From Macrostomum hystrix (Eukaryota; Platyhelminthes; Macrostomidae): 64,000 nt of DNA. Within the stretch, counting starts at the first letter, position 1. Every line of letters starts with the position of its first letter. The stretch lies in contig CATNEN010000033.1 in the NCBI GenBank assembly GCA_950097015.1, positions 2,960,001 to 3,024,000 of the forward strand, in the 5' to 3' direction. Under the pieces are notes generated by a model. The model was not told the DNA's origin, did not search any database, and worked only from the letters and a program-made list of their open reading frames with translations. The position numbers and the translations under genes were made by a program. Positions 1 through 11,898 of this stretch are shown in pieces.

Positions 1-40
1 GTATTTTTGCATCTCAAATATCTGCATCACTGATTCGCAG

Positions 41-3000
41 CTCACTCGATGCACCACCATGACTCGCTTGCAGCGCTACCGGCACTCCACAATGGCCCAG
101 TATCGGCTGGTTCGAGTTTCCGCGAGCACCTCGGAGTGAGTGGCTGCAGACTCCGTTCGCTTGCTGTCGCACCAGCTTCTATCAGGCCTCATATTTTCGC
201 ATCGCCTTTCAGAAAGCCAGCAGAGGCGGTGCTGTGCCCCGAGTCCAGCTGCTACTCGGCGCTGAGCCCGGTGAAGCTGCAGCTAGCTGTCTGGGGACCC
301 ACCGGGAGCTTCATCGTGAGTTCCAGGGACTGATGGACGCTTAGATTCATGAATGCCCATTGGGATGAGGGCCCTAGAACTTAGCAACCTTGCAAACGTC
401 TTTCAGGCGTTCGCGTACAAGAACAACATCTACTACGCCGAGAATCCGTTCAACATGGTACCGGTGAAAATCACTGATAACGGCGGGGATCCGGACATTG
501 CTCACGGCATCGCGTCCTGGGTCTACGAAGGTGAAGCGTTGTATTGCTGCTGCTGGGGTCTGGCAGATTGGCTGCTGCTGGGGTCTGGCAGATTGGCTGC
601 TGCTGGGGTCTGGCAGATTGGCTGCTGCTGGGGTCTGGCAGATTGGCTGCTGCTGGGGTCTGGCAGATTGGCTGCTGCTGGGGTCTGGCAGATTGGCTGC
701 TGCTGCTGGGGTCTGGCAGATTGGCTGCTGCTGCTGCTGGGGTCTGGCAGATTGGCTGCTGCTGCTGCTGGGGTCTGGCAGATTGGCTGCTGCTGCTGCT
801 GGGGTCTGGCAGATTGGCTGCTGCTGCTGCTGGGGTCTGGCAGATTGGCTGCTGCTCGGGTCTGGCAGATTGGCTGCTGCTGCTGCTGGGGTCTGGCAGA
901 TTGGCTGCTGCTGCTGCTGGGGTCTGGCAGATTGGCTGCTGCTCGGGTCTGGCAGATTGGCTGCTGCTGCTGCTGGGGTCTGGCAGATTGGCTGCTGCTG
1001 CTGCTGGGGTCTGGCAGATTGGCTGCTGCTGCTGCTGGGGTCTGGCAGATTGGCTGCTGCTCGGGTCTGGCAGATTGGCTTCTGCTCGGGTCTGGCAGAT
1101 TGGCTGCTGCTGCTGCTGGGGTCTGGCAGATTGGCTGCTGCTCGGGTCTGGCAGATTGGCTGCTGCTCGGGTCTGGCAGATTGGCTGCTGCTGGGGTCTG
1201 GCAGATTGGCTGCTGCTCGGGTCTGGCAGATTGGCTGCTGCTGCTGCTGGGGTCTGGCAGATTGGCTGCTGCTGCTGCTGGGGTCTGGCAGATTGGCTGC
1301 TGCTCGGGTCTGGCAGATTGGCTGCTGCTGGGGTCTGGCAGATTGGCTGCTGCTGCTGCTGGGGTCTGGCAGATTGGCTGCTGCTCGGGTCTGGCAGATT
1401 GGCTGCTGCTGCTGCTGTGGTCTGGCAGATTGGCTACTACTGCTGCTCGGGTCTGGCAGATTGGCTACTACTGCTGCTCGGGTCTGGCAGATTGGCTGCT
1501 GCTCGGGTCTGGCAGATTGGCTGCTGCTCGGGTCTGGCAGATTGGCTGCTGCTCGGGTCGAGCAGATTGGCTAATGCTGGCGTCTGATTTCACGCATAGT
1601 AATCCCCAACAAGCATTACTCGATAATAGGTAAAAAAATCACAGCTGACATAATCACAGATTTGAAATCCAGTTCAGTCTAGGCTGAAGGCACTGGTTAG
1701 ACGCTCCCACTGTATCCTGCCCGCAGAGGAAATCCTGGAGACCAGCGGTGCCCTATGGGTGTCGCCGGGCAATCAGCGCATCGCTTACCTGCGCTTCAAT
1801 GACAGCCGCACGGGGCGCTACGACATGCCTTGGTTCGGCAGTCCGCAGTCCATGTACCTGCAGAGGCTGAGCATTCCCTACCCGAAGGCCGGCGTGTCCG
1901 GGGCGCCCATGACCATTGTTACTGTGCACGTGTTTGACGTTAAGACCACGCTGACTGTCCAGCTGCCGCGGCCCAGCACAGTGCCTGAGGAGCATTACAT
2001 CAGCGCGGTGCGTTGGCTGGACCAGGACCGCCTCCTGCTGGCCTGGCTGGATAGGAGCCAGACTGCCGGCTGCCTCACCGTCTGCCGGCTGCCCGAGGCG
2101 ACCTGCTGGCCGGTGAGGGAGGCGTCAGGACATTGGATGGGCTGTGGCAGTCGGGATGGGGTGTGGGACTCGAGATGGGGTGTGGGACTCGGGATGAGGA
2201 GTGGGACTCGGGATGGGGTGTGGGACTCGAGATGGGGTGTGGGACTCGGGATGACGAGTGGGACTCGGGATGGGGTGTGGGACTCGAGATGGGGTGTGGG
2301 ACTCGGGATGAGGAGTGGGACTCGGGATGGGGTGTGGGACTCGAGATGGGGTGTGGGACTCGGGATGAGGAGTGGGACTCGGGATGGGCAGTGGGACTCG
2401 GGATGGGACTCGGGATGAGGAGTGGGATTCGGGATGGGCAGTGGGACTCGGGATGGGACTCGGGATGAGGAGTGGGACTCGGGATGGGACTCGGGATGGG
2501 ACTCGGGATGAGGAGTGGGACTCGGGATGGGCAGTGGGACTCGGGATGAGGAGTGGGACTCGGGATGGGCAGTGGGACTCGGGATGAGGAGTGGGACTCG
2601 GGATGAGGAGTGGGACTCGGGATGAGGAGTGGGACTAGGGATGATGAGTGGGACTCGGGATGAGGAGCGGGACTCGGGACTCGGAGTGAGACTCGGGATG
2701 AGGAGCGGGACTCGGGATGAGGTGCAGGACTCGGGATGAGGTGCGGGACTCGGGATGAGGTGCGGGACTCGGGATGAGGAATGGGACTTGTTATGGGGTA
2801 TGAGACTCGGGATGGGTTTTGGGACCAGGTACTGGGTGTCAATCCGCATTGGCCTCTCAAACTTACCGCAGATCTATAGCGAGCACCGGCCCGGTGGCTG
2901 GATTGAGCTGATGAAGCAAACAAACTCGCAGCCGCTCGTTGACACGGCGGGTCATAGAATTTTTACCGTGCTGCACAACTCTGGCTTCAGGCGCATCGCT

Positions 3001-6000
3001 CAGCTCAGGGTGAGTGGCCGATCAGTCAACTCACCTCCATGATCTCGATCACCTGTCCAACAGTCTAATACCTGTCAATCACCTGTCCAACAGTCTCATA
3101 CCTGTCAATCACCTGTCCAACAGTCTCATACCTGTCAATCACCTGTCCAACAGTCTCATACCTGTCAATCACCTGTCCAACAGTCTCACACCTGTCAATA
3201 ACCTGTCCAACAGTCTCATACCTGTCAATCACCTGTCCAACAGTCTCATACCTGTCAATCAACTGTTCAACAGTCTCATACCTGTTGAACCGTGGACAAT
3301 CTACATTTCTGACAACCCCAATTTAAGACTGACAGCTTTCAAGTGCTCCAGTGGGTGACACCGCCAGCCTATGACGTCACGGACATTGTCCACTTTGACG
3401 CTAATAGCAGACAACTGTACTTTCTGTCATGCCGCGAGCGGACTGATTTCTGTGATGCCACCAAACTGCATGTACACCGGTGAGCTGGAGGCATGCCTTT
3501 CGAATACCCAAATTTTTCTTTTTTTCTGTATTCTCCTAAAATTTTCAACCAATCGCCATTAATATCCAGAACAAGGGCTAAAATATTCCGCTCCATCCGA
3601 AAAAACAACTTTTAAAATCACAAAACATCCTCGCCCTCGTCGAGATATTCAACAATTCTCGTCGGGGTGGCTGGTGGCAAAAATCACCAATCTAGGCATA
3701 ATTTTTCTGCTCACAAAATTTTCACCAGCTTCTTCGACTGGAATCGCTGAATATCTGACGATCCTGACATTGGACGGCTTTGAAAGTCAGTTCATAGTTA
3801 AGAGCGGAAAATGTTGATCCATATGGTGGACTTTGACTCCCCCCTGCTGACCTCCTGAGGCATTTAGGTACATTGGCAGTCACTCCTGAGGCATTTAGGT
3901 ACATTGGCAGTCACTCCTGAGGCACTTAGGTACATTGGCAGTCACTCCTGAGGCACTTAGGTACATTGGCAGTCACTCCTGAGGTATTTAGAAACATTGG
4001 CAGTCACTCCTGAGGCACTTAGGTACATTGGCAGTCACTCCTGAGGCACTTAGGTACATTGGCAGTCACTCCTGAGGCACTTAGGTACATTGGCAGTCAC
4101 TCCTGAGGCATTTAGGTACATTGGCAGTCACTCCTGAGGCATTTAGGAACATTGGCAGTCACTCCTGAGGAATTTAGGTACATTGGCAGTCACTCCTGAG
4201 GCATTTAGGAACATTGGCAGTCACTCCTGAGGAATTTAGGTACATTGGCAGTCACTCCTGAGGCATTTAGGAACATTGGCAGTCACTCCTGAGGAATTTA
4301 GGTACATTGGCAGTCACTCCTGAGGCATTTAGGTACATTGGCAGTCACTCCTGAGGTATTTAGGTACATTGGCAGTCACTCCTCAGGTATTTAGGAACAT
4401 TGGCAGTCACTCGTGAGGAATTTAGGCACATTGGCAGTCACTCCTCAGGTATTTAGGAACATTGGCAGTCACTCCTGAGGCATTTAGGAACATTGGCAGT
4501 CACTCGTGAGGAATTTAGGTACATTGGCAGTTCAGTTTTCTTTCGCATGTAAAAAAATTCAAACGAGTTTCTCGCTAAGTGATTTCTACTCAAAGCTTTG
4601 CAAAGCGCTCAAGAGCTGTTAATCAAGAGCTTGGTTCTGTGTCCTTGAGTTTTCAAGGATTTTCTCCTCTGCTTTTTGCTTTCCTTAAATCGGTGACGTT
4701 GGGCAATTAATTTGCCGTCGCCGACTGCTCAGACAGCAGGGAAAACTGCTTTCGATCCTTTGAGCTACCGCCAATTCACCAAAGGTTTTCACGAAGAATC
4801 AGTTGAATTTGGAGATTTTCACTCCCTGATTGGGTGCACGAGCACGCAGGCAAACAGGTAACTGCTCCATGCTTAATGCCCATTTTTCTCAGGTTGATGA
4901 TGTGTTAAAAATTTACACCTTCTCAGAATCGCAGTGCCCGGCTCGGACAAGCGGCCAGCAGTTGCGAACTGCCTGACCTGCAGCCATCTGAAGCTGCCAG
5001 TCAGCACGGCCTGTGAGTACAGCCTGGCATCCTTCAGCCTCTCCGGAGGTCACTTTCTGCACGAGTGCCTGGGGCCAGAGCCCTTCCAGTACTTCGTCAG
5101 GCTCAACGACTATGCGAGTGAGTTGTCTGTTGCAACGACTCAACTTTGTTGTTTCTTAGAATTAAACAGGATTTGCCTGAACCCCAGGTGACTATCCGGT
5201 GCTGGCCGTGCTGGAGCGCAACGATCACCTGAAGCAGCTCCTGGCCAGCAGGCGGGTGCCCCGTCCGGTCTTCAAGCGGCTGCTGCTGCGCAATGCGACC
5301 ACAGACAAGGAGCGCGCAGATCCGCTGGAGGTCAACGCCAAGCTGCTGCTGCCTGCACAGCTGAACGAGTCCCACATCACCCAGTACCCGCTGGTGCTAA
5401 AAGTGTGAGCGACCATGAGCAGCTGCTGGGTGGCCAGGTTGAGATGACCTTAACTAGCTGGGATTGGCAGAGAATACCATAGACGAGTGGGTTGAGGTTA
5501 ATTCGGTGGAGCGGATAGATTGTAGCTGGGGCGGATTGAGTGTAGCTGGGGCGGATTGAGTGTAGCTGGGGCGGATTGAGTGTAGCTGGGGCGGATTGAG
5601 TGTAGCTGGGAGCGGATTGAGTGTAGCTGGGAGCGGATTGAGTGTAGCTGGGAGCGGATTGAGTGTAGCTGGGGCGGATTGTGTGTAGCTAGGAGCGGAT
5701 TGAGTGTAGCTAGGAGCGGATTGAGTGTAGCTGGGGCGGATTGAGTGTAGCTGAGAGCGGATTGAGTGTAGCTAGGAGCGGATTGAGTGTAGCTGGGAGC
5801 GGATTGAGTGTAGCTGGGAGCGGATTGAGTGTAGCTGGGAGCGGATTGAGTGTAGCTGGGAGCGGAGTATGTGTAGCTGGGAGCGGAGTATGTGTAGCTG
5901 GGCGGAATATGTGTAGCTGGGGCGGATAGATTGTAGCTGCGGCGGATAGATTGTAGCTGGGGCGGATAGATTGTAGCTGGGGCGGAGTATGTGTAGCTAG

Positions 6001-9000
6001 GGCGGAGTATGTGTAGCTGGGGCGGATTGAGTGTAGCTGGGGACGAATTGAGTGTAGCTGGGCGCGGATTGAGTGTAGCTGGGAGCGGATCGAGTGTAGC
6101 TGGGAGCGGATTGAGTGTAGCTGGGGCGGATAGATTGTAGCTGGGGCGGATAGATTGTAGCTGGGGCGGAGTATGTGTAGCTGGGGCGGATTGAGTGTAG
6201 CTGGGAGCGGATTGAGTGTAGCTGGGAGCGGATTGAGTGTAGCTGGGAGCGGATTGAGTGTAGCTGGGAGCGGATTGAGTGTAGCTGGGAGCGGATTGAG
6301 TGTAGCTGGGGCGGAGTATGTGTAGCTGGGGCGGATAGATTGTAGCTGGGGCGGATTGTGTGTAGCTGGGGCGGAGTATGTGTAGCTGGGAGCGGAGTAT
6401 GTGTAGCTGGGAGCGGAGTATGTGTAGCTGGGAGCGGAGTATGTGTAGCTGGGAGCGGATTGAGTGTAGCTGGGAGCGGATTGAGTGTAGCTGGGGCGGA
6501 GTTTGTGTAGCTGGGGCGGATTGTGTGTAGCTGGGAGCGGATTGAGTGTAGCTGGGAGCGGATTGAGTGTAGCTGGGAGCGGATCGATTGTATCTGGGAG
6601 CGGATTGAGTGTAGATGGGGCGGATAGATTGTAGCTGGGGCGGATTGTGTGTAGCTGGGGTGGATTGTATGTAACTGGGGCGGATTGTGTGTAGCTGGGG
6701 CGGATTGTGTGTAGCTGGGGCGGATTGTGTGTAGCTGGGAGCGGATTGTGTGTAGCTGGGAGCGGATTGTGTGTTGCTGGGAGCGGATTGTGTGTAGCTG
6801 GGGTGGATTGAGTGTAGCTGGGAGCGGATTGTGTAGCTGGGAGCGGATTGAGTGTAGCTGGGAGCGGATTGAGTGTAGCTGGGAGCGGATTGAGTGTAGC
6901 TGGGGCGGATTGTGTGTAGCTGGGGCGGATTGTGTGTAGCTGGGGCGGATTGTGTGTAGCTGGGGCGGATTGTGGGTAGCTGGGGCGGATTGTGTGTAGC
7001 TGGGGCGGATTGAGTGTAGCTGGGAGCGGATTGAGTATAGCTGGGAGCGGATTGAGTGTAGCTGGGAGCGGATTGAGTCTAGCTGGGGCGGATTGTGTGT
7101 AGCTGGGGTGGATTGTATGTAACTGGGGCGGATTGTGTGTAGCTGGGGCGGATTGTGTGTAGCTGGGGCGGATTGTGTGTAGCTGGGAGCGGATTGTGTG
7201 TAGCTGGGAGCGGATTGTGTGTTGCTGGGAGCGGATTGTGTGTAGCTGGGGTGGATTGAGTGTAGCTGGGAGCGGATTGTGTAGCTGGGAGCGGATTGAG
7301 TGTAGCTGGGAGCGGATTGAGTGTAGCTGGGAGCGGATTGAGTGTAGCTGGGGCGGATTGTGTGTAGCTGGGGGCGGATTGTGTGTAGCTGGGGCGGATT
7401 GTGTGTAGCTGGGGCGGATTGTGTGTAGCTGGGGCGGATTGTGTGTAGCTGGGGCGGATTGAGTGTAGCTGGGAGCGGATTGAGTATAGCTGGGAGCGGA
7501 TTGAGTGTAGCTGGGAGCGGATTGAGTCTAGCTGGGGCGGATTGTGTGTAGCTGGGGCGGATTGAGTGTAGCTGGGGCGGATTGAGTGTAGCTGGGAGCG
7601 GATTGTGTGTAGCTGGTGCGGATTGAGTGTAGCTGGGGCGGATTGTGTGTAGCTGGGGGCGGATTGAATGTAGCTGGGGCGGATTGAGTGTAGCTGGGAG
7701 CGGAGTATGTGTAGCTGGGAGCGGATTGTGTGTAGCTGGGGGCGGATTGAGTGTAGCTGGGAGCGGATTGAGTGTAGCTGGGAGCGGATTGTGTGTAGCT
7801 GGGGCGGATTGAGTGTAGCTGGGGTGGAGGTGGGTTCGTTCACCTGTGTGCCCAACAACGCATTGTTTCACCTAATTTCGCGGCAACACAGATACGGCGG
7901 TCCCTCAGCCCAGATGGTGACTCGGCGGTTTGAGCTGGGCTGGCAGCACTACCTGGGCAGCGCGCTGCACTTCATCACCGCCAGCGTGGACGGCCGCGGA
8001 ACCGGCAATCGAGGCTCGGAGTTCCTCTTCTCCATCAAGAGCAGCTTGGCTGGCGTGGAGCTCCAGGACCAGATGGACGCGCTGAAGGTGCTGCGCTCGC
8101 TGCAGTACGTCAACAACTCCGCTGTCGCCGTTTTCGGCTGGTCCTACGGTGGCTTCCTGGCACTGCACATGCTGGGCCACCCATTCAACGCCAACAACTC
8201 CTACTGCTCCTGCGCTGTGGCCGTGGCCTCCGTTACCGACTTCTCATACTACAGTGCGTAACAGAGAGTCAAGATCAGTGAGATAAAGCGGGGTGTGAAG
8301 TGGCTGAATCAGGAGTGGGGTGGATGAGGCAGAGTGAGAGGCGGCTGAATCAGGAGTGGGGTGGATGAGGCAGGGTGTGAAGCGGCTGAATTAGGAGTGG
8401 GGTGGATGAGGCAGATGGTGTGAAGCGGCTGAATTAGGAGTGGGGTGGATGAGGCAGATGGTGTGAAGCGGCTGAATTAGGAGTGGGGTGGATGAGGCAG
8501 AAGGTGTGAAGTGGCTGAATCAGGAGTGGGGTGGATGAGGCAGGGTGTGAAGTGGCTGAATCAGGAGTGGCGTGGATGAGGCAGGGTGTGAAGTGGCTGA
8601 ATCAGGAGTGGGGTGGATGAGGCAGAGTGTGAAGTGGCTGAATCAGGAGTGGGGTGGATGAGGCAGAGTGTGAAGCGGCTGAATCAGGAGTGGGGTGGAT
8701 GAGGCAGAGTGTGAAGCCGCTGAATCAGGAGTGGGGTGGATGAGGCAGAGTGTGAAGCGGCTGAATCAGGAGTGGGGTGGATGAGGCAGAGTGTGAAGCC
8801 GCTGAATCAGGAGTGGGGTGGATGAGGCAGAGTGTGAAGTGGCTGAATCAGGAGTGGGGTGGATGAGGCAGAGTGTGAAGCCGCTGAATCAGGAGTGGGG
8901 TGGATGAGGCAGAGTGTGAAGCGGCTGAATCAGGAGTGGGGTGGATGAGGCAGAGTGTGAAGCGGCTGAATCAGGAGTGGGGTGGATGAGGCAGAAGGTG

Positions 9001-10860
9001 TGAAGCGGCTGAATTAGGATAGATTTAGGTGAGAACTACGCTCGCAAAGCTGGTGCGAAGTACTCAAAATTTCAACTCAACGCAAAGAAGATCTAATAGA
9101 ACTGAAACTATAGCGCGATGGCCAAAACAGTTATATTAAAGTACATCATGCGATGTCCGAACTCTTTGCTTTCTGTTTGTTGAGATCACAGCAGAGAAAG
9201 ACGAACTTGGAGGATTTTCAGAAATTTCACGACCTAACCCATGTAGTTTGAAGCAGGTCAACCCGCGGGGTTTCTGTTTGCTCAGCATGCTGAGCGGAGC
9301 TGCTTGGTCTCAGCTGCCAACTTATTTCCATCCTCACCGCGGATATCGTGCTGGTCTTAGTTTAACCAGATTTATTCAAGCTTATCTCTGCCTGAGAAGC
9401 TTCTGTTGTCTTATCTGTCACAGTCGGGCCTCTCTCACATCGAAACACCCCTCAGATACTGGCTACACGGAGCGCTACCTCGGTGTGAAATCTGACAAAA
9501 GTGCAGAGGCCTACAGACGAACCAATGTCACCCAGCTGGCCGCCAACTTCTGGAACAAAGACCTCTTTCTGGTTCATGGTACCGGCGACGGTTAGTAAAA
9601 TTTGCGATTGTCGACAACAGCTTGGGTGGTTGGCCAGAGTTCGGGGGTGGTTGGCCAGAGTTCGGGGGTGGTTGGCCAGAGTTTGGGGCAGTTTTTTGCC
9701 AGAGTTGGGGTGGTTAGACAGAGTTTGGGGTTGCTTGCCCTGAGTTTGAGTTGGTTGGCCAGAGTTTGGGGTGGGTGGTTGGCCAGAGTTTGGAGTGGTT
9801 GGTAGGCCAGAGTTTGGGGTGGTTGGTTGGCCAGAGTTTGGGCTTGTTTGCGCTGAGTTTGGGGTGGTTGGCCATAGTTTGGGGTATTTTGCCAGAGTTT
9901 GGGGTGGTTGGCCATAGTTTGGGGTGGTTGGCCATAGTTTGGGGTGGTTGGCCATAGTTTGGGTGGTTGGCCATAGTTTGGGGTGGTTGGCCAGAGTTTG
10001 GGGGTTGTTGGCCAGAGGGTTAGGTTCGTAGGCTAAAATTTTTATCTCGCACCAAAATCTTCTCCAGTGTATTTTTTTAGACAAGCGCTGATGTGTCATT
10101 TCTTAAACTTTAGAAAACGTGCACTACCAGAACACTGCTCAGCTAGTAAAGGCGCTAGTCAAGGAGAACATCGACTTTGAGTTTATGGTGAGAGTCTGAG
10201 TTTCAATTTCAATTTACATTTTTATATTAAAAAATCGCAAGATATGTTCAGCTTTCTTCAACTCAAACAAATGATGAGAAAACCATATATCTCTACTTTA
10301 AGTAGAATGGAAACTCATAGTCAGGGATATAGAAGTAGACTGGCTGACAGCAGTACCCACCTGACGGACAGCAGTTCCCAGCTGACTGACAGCAGTTCCC
10401 GGCTGACTGACAGCAGTTCCCAGCTGACTGACAGCAGTTCCCGGCTGACTGACAGCAGTTCCCAGCTGACTGACAGCAGTTCCCAGCTGACTGACAGCAG
10501 TTCCCGGCTGACTGACAGCAGTTCCCGGCTGACTGACAGCAGTTCCCAGCTGACTGACAGCAGTTCCCAGCTGATTGACAGCAGTTCCCGGATGAATGAC
10601 AGCAGTTCCCAGCTGATTGACAGCAGTTCCCGGATGAATGACAGCAGTTCCCGGATGAATGACAGCAGTTCCCAGCTGACTCCCTGGAACTCCCGCAGAC
10701 TTACCCGGACGACTCGCACGGTCTGGTGAACTCTCAGGTGCATGTGTTCCAGCGAATCACGGCATTTCTGGTTGACACCTTCAATCGGACCTCGGAGAGG
10801 CGCCGACTGCTCAAGGGTCGAACTCACGGCGTCTGCCAGGACTCGGCGGGATATTGTTGA
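41..10860 (+). CDS. DPP4-family serine peptidase (S9B), 3' 704 codons, 12 exons
   Basis: Exons read as 41-135, 213-315, 407-530, 1727-2112, 2872-3009, 3352-3479, 4927-5117, 5188-5404, 7892-8253, 9456-9590, 10114-10187 and 10699-10860 (stop). All junctions are GT...AG and phases agree throughout. The family (DPP4, FAP, DPP8/9, DPP6/10) cleaves dipeptides after Pro or Ala from N termini; most members are membrane-anchored. A beta-propeller segment comes first, with the substrate-amine-binding Glu pair in WVYEEE spanning the 530/1727 junction. The alpha/beta hydrolase part follows. The catalytic triad looks intact: Ser in GWSYGG (8142-8144), Asp in GTGDENVH (9587-9589), His in DDSHG (10717-10719). 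An active enzyme is therefore likelier than a DPP6/10-like inactive one. The N terminus and any membrane anchor lie left of the window. The segment between exons 5 and 6 is about five residues short of human DPP4, so a micro-exon or slightly different acceptor is possible. The C terminus extends about 25 residues beyond DPP4. Confidence 0.93.
545..1570. repeat. Minisatellite in peptidase intron 3 (25/28/31-bp units with CTG triplets)
   Basis: The core TCTGGCAGATTGGCTGCTG recurs about 37 times. Units differ mainly by whole GCT/CTG triplets, giving periods of 25, 28 and 31 bp, so a triplet microsatellite is nested in a minisatellite. Because 25 is not a multiple of 3, all three plus frames stay open across the array. 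It fills nearly all of intron 531-1726. Confidence 0.95.
2140..2790. repeat. G-rich minisatellite in peptidase intron 4 (~19 bp)
   Basis: Units such as GGGATGAGGAGTGGGACTC are mixed with a GGGATGGGGTGTGGGACTC variant, often as two-unit higher-order blocks at the left end. The plus strand (non-template for this gene) is strongly G-rich with many GGG/GGGG runs. The array occupies most of intron 2113-2871. Confidence 0.93.
3046..3290. repeat. 30-bp minisatellite in peptidase intron 5
   Basis: Eight copies of a 30-bp unit built around CACCTGTCCAACAGTCTCAT, nearly identical, with the last copy diverged. It lies inside intron 3010-3351. Confidence 0.95.
3852..4532. repeat. 31-bp minisatellite in peptidase intron 6
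   Basis: About 22 copies of a 31-bp unit containing GGCATTTAGGTACATTGGCA, with interspersed variants (GGAATTTAGG, GGTATTTAGG, TAGGAACATT). The rest of intron 3480-4926 (3480-3851 and 4533-4926) is AT-richer sequence in which I see no gene. Confidence 0.95.
5515..7830. repeat. 2.3-kb minisatellite in peptidase intron 8 (~21 bp)
   Basis: Roughly 108 copies of about 21 bp, consensus TGTAGCTGGGAGCGGATTGA, with GGGGCGG and GTATGTGTAGC variants. It occupies almost all of intron 5405-7891. A block near 6662-6990 recurs near 7110-7440 at an offset of 448 bp, showing recent internal segmental duplication. The same unit family forms a separate array at 11899-13072. Confidence 0.96.
8280..9016. repeat. 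41-bp minisatellite in peptidase intron 9
   Basis: About 17 copies of a 41-bp unit containing GGCTGAATCAGGAGTGGGGT and GATGAGGCAGAGTGTGAAG. Variants include AATTAGG for AATCAGG and GATGGTGTGAAG for GAGTGTGAAG. It lies in intron 8254-9455; 9017-9455 is non-repetitive with no gene seen. Confidence 0.95.
9622..10018. repeat. ~20-bp minisatellite in peptidase intron 10
   Basis: Degenerate copies of GGTTGGCCATAGTTTGGGGT with GGCCAGAGTTTGGG variants, about 18 units of 17-24 bp, in intron 9591-10113. The right half is more homogeneous than the left. Confidence 0.93.
10345..10682. repeat. 21-bp minisatellite abutting the last peptidase acceptor
   Basis: About 16 units, two alternating forms (CTGACTGACAGCAGTTCCC followed by AG or GG, and GATGAATGAC/GATTGAC variants), in intron 10188-10698. 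Each unit carries a branch-point-like CTGAC and most carry an acceptor-like TTCCCAG. The true acceptor (CTCCCGCAG, 10690-10698) follows within 20 bp. Confidence 0.94.
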
Positions 10861-11067
10861 TTTTTTTCTCAGTTTACCGTCTCATTACCTTGTCCAATCT
10901 GTGTACTTTACTTGCGTACTTTAGACTGCGTGACCAGCCATTTGCCGCATGGCGTTTGGCAACCAGTTCCATATCGAACTTGCTTTGTGCCCATTTGTTC
11001 TTGCGCGCGAGCCTTGTCTGTCTGCCCATTTAATCCTTTGTGAATTAAGTCGACATATAAATAACTA

Positions 11068-11450
11068 AGACTCATAGCGAGCACACTTGACTCGGAGTGA
11101 GCACACTTGACTCATTGTTAGCACACTTGACTCATTGTGAGCACACTTGACTCATTGTGAGCACACTTGACTCATTGTTAGCACACTTGACTCATTGTTA
11201 GCACACTTGACTCATTGTTAGCACACTTGACTCATTGTGAGCACACTTGACTCATTGTTAGCACACTTGACTCATTGTGAGCACACTTGACTCATTGTGA
11301 GCACACTTGACTCATTGTGAGCACACTTGACTCATTGTGAGCACACTTGACTCATTGTGAGCGCACTTGACTCATTTTGAGCACACTTGACTCATTGTGA
11401 GCACACTTGACTCATTGTGAGCACACTTGACTCATTGTGAGCACACTTGT
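11068..11450. repeat. 20-bp minisatellite 3' of the peptidase gene
   Basis: About 19 copies of GAGCACACTTGACTCATTGT with TTAGC/TGAGC alternation. It begins about 200 bp after the peptidase stop codon, so it may lie in the 3' UTR. Confidence 0.95.
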
Positions 11451-11898
11451 GAGTACACAAGCTATCATCAATCCAGACCAAAGTGATTGTCGTGACTCTG
11501 ACCCTACGCACTTTCAGTCTTGCACATACTTCATAAATAGATCCCATGATTAGTAATATGAATAGTTTATATAGTAAATTTGACTTGTTTTTTTATGCAG
11601 CAAATTGGCATGCTTCGTTTCGTCCTTGAATTCCTGTAATTCGGTCCGCTGTCCCCTCGCGAGGTAAAATATCCTATTTTCTTTTGCAGCTAATAGCCAA
11701 ACAGCCAGTATTAGTGAGTTACTTCTGACCCGCTAGAGCACCAATCAATATTGATGGCAAAAAATAAACTAATAAACCCCAGGATTGCTCTACCTCCGAT
11801 TGGCTGATGGATAATGCGCACCTTGATTTTCAGCCTTTAGCTTTCAGTAATTCTTTGGCTTGGGTTAATTGAATTCGCGACTCCTTGCTGCCCGAAGA
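11451..11898. other. Unique spacer 3' of the peptidase gene
   Basis: No gene seen. The first AATAAA after the peptidase stop that I find on the plus strand is near 11763, a possible distal polyadenylation signal. Confidence 0.4.

Noticed and set aside
353..1633. Three overlapping plus-strand open frames of LADWLLLGSGR-type repeats
   Set aside because: Only 407-530 is an exon; the remainder is the intronic 25/28/31-bp array, open in all three frames.
5997..7871. A 624-codon minus-strand open frame rich in HTIRPSYTQSAP-type repeats
   Set aside because: It is the translation of the 21-bp minisatellite in peptidase intron 8; a 21-bp period without stops stays open automatically.
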